This document shows, piece by piece, positions 6,301 through 6,818 of a DNA stretch of 6,818 bases; positions within the stretch are counted from its first letter, which is position 1, and the number at the start of each line of letters is the position of its first letter. This DNA is from Clostridia bacterium. GTDB lineage: Bacteria; Aerophobota; Aerophobia; Aerophobales; AE-B3A. The stretch is taken from assembly GCA_009618505.1 (NCBI GenBank), contig WJOQ01000399.1, positions 1-6,818 of the forward strand, in the 5' to 3' direction. Made by a program: the position numbers and the translations under genes. Below the pieces are notes generated by a model, which was not told the origin of the DNA, did not search any database, and was given only the letters and a program-made list of their open reading frames with translations.

Positions 6301-6818
6301 ATGAGGATTTTGGTAATTGGAGCTAATGGTCAGTTGGGTAGTGACATAGTCAAAGTTCTACATTCTAAAGAAGTTGTTCCGCTAACTCATAAAGATATCG
6401 AGATAGCTGAGGAAGAATCTGTAAAAGAGGCGATAAGGATCCATAATCCGCAGGTAGTTATCAGTACGGCTGCCTATCATAAAGTGATAGATTGTGAAAG
6501 AAATGAGCTTAAATCCTTTGAAGTCAATGCTATAGGTGCCAAAAATTTAGCTAATGCTTGCCAGGGAAAAGATGCTGTTCTTGTCTATATTAGTACAGAT
6601 TATGTCTTTGACGGGGAAAAGAAAACTCCCTATCTTGAATCAGACCCCCCAGGTCCTCTCAATACCTATGGTATATCAAAGCTAGCCGGTGAGTATTATA
6701 TAAGGTATATATGGCCCAAGCATTTTATTATTAGAACTTCGGGCCTTTACGGTTCAGCTAGATGCAGAGCTAAAGGTGGTAATTTTATAAATCTTATGTT
6801 TCGGTTAGCTCAAGAGCG
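6301..6818 (+). CDS. rfbD: RmlD-like dTDP-4-dehydrorhamnose reductase, partial (3' end beyond window)
   Basis: N-terminal 172 residues of an SDR of the RmlD/RfbD family, which reduces 4-keto nucleotide sugars such as dTDP-4-dehydro-L-rhamnose with NAD(P)H. The reading frame is open to the last base, so the gene is cut by the window edge; a full protein is near 290 residues. Seen: G7-A-N-G-Q-L-G13, STAAYHKVIDCE (55-66, the family's AAYTxVDxAE position), STDYVFDG (98-105) with T99, and Y123-G-I-S-K127-LAGE as the catalytic YxxxK. After these comes RTSGLYG (145-151), then a KGGNFINLM segment. The active-site Trp of Salmonella RmlD (W153) aligns with G148, a change seen in RmlD-like relatives of less certain substrate. 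ATG 6301 has GAGGT 7 bases upstream and starts directly with the MRILVIG strand. It directly follows the SDR gene and would complete a cupin-SDR-reductase set. The symbol is by family resemblance only. Confidence 0.85.
   Translation, partial: MRILVIGANGQLGSDIVKVLHSKEVVPLTHKDIEIAEEESVKEAIRIHNPQVVISTAAYHKVIDCERNELKSFEVNAIGAKNLANACQGKDAVLVYISTDYVFDGEKKTPYLESDPPGPLNTYGISKLAGEYYIRYIWPKHFIIRTSGLYGSARCRAKGGNFINLMFRLAQE

Overview
The window is a single-strand, tightly packed block of seven genes on the + strand. Five gaps are 4 to 48 bases and one junction is a 4-base overlap, so it looks like the interior of one operon. All seven products fit surface-polysaccharide, glycolipid or glycoprotein assembly. 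The last gene runs off the right edge. The left edge begins at a Shine-Dalgarno sequence, so the operon probably extends both ways. I see no promoter, terminator, RNA gene, mobile element or CRISPR array, and no gene-free stretch longer than 48 bases.

The DNA is AT-rich. Arginine is mostly AGA/AGG, ATA is common for isoleucine, Shine-Dalgarno sequences are readable, and TTG is used as start in three or four of the seven genes. This points to a bacterium of moderately low GC, plausibly an anaerobe or an uncultured deep-branching phylum. The sequence alone does not fix the lineage.

Layout: (1) 16-1047 encodes a membrane-anchored family 2 glycosyltransferase of the polyprenyl-phosphate sugar synthase type. 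(2) 1052-2503 encodes a polytopic GT-C transferase of the ArnT/PMT type that would use such a lipid-linked sugar. (3) 2530-3714 encodes a cytoplasmic GT4 glycosyltransferase. (4) 3711-4730, overlapping the previous gene by 4 bases, encodes a radical SAM enzyme with a four-cysteine SPASM/Twitch-like C-terminus. (5) 4779-5228 encodes a short RmlC-like cupin. (6) 5264-6289 encodes an extended SDR nucleotide-sugar epimerase/dehydratase. (7) 6301-6818 is the N-terminal part of an RmlD-like reductase.

Working model (inference): genes 5-7 tailor a nucleotide sugar, gene 3 transfers a sugar to a growing glycan, and genes 1-2 add a further sugar on the outer face of the membrane through a lipid-phosphate donor. 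The radical SAM enzyme is the least predictable member and may make an unusual modification of a sugar or glycan. The cupin and the RmlD-like protein both depart from the classical rhamnose enzymes at substrate-side positions, and no rmlA or rmlB is present, so the product need not be dTDP-L-rhamnose.
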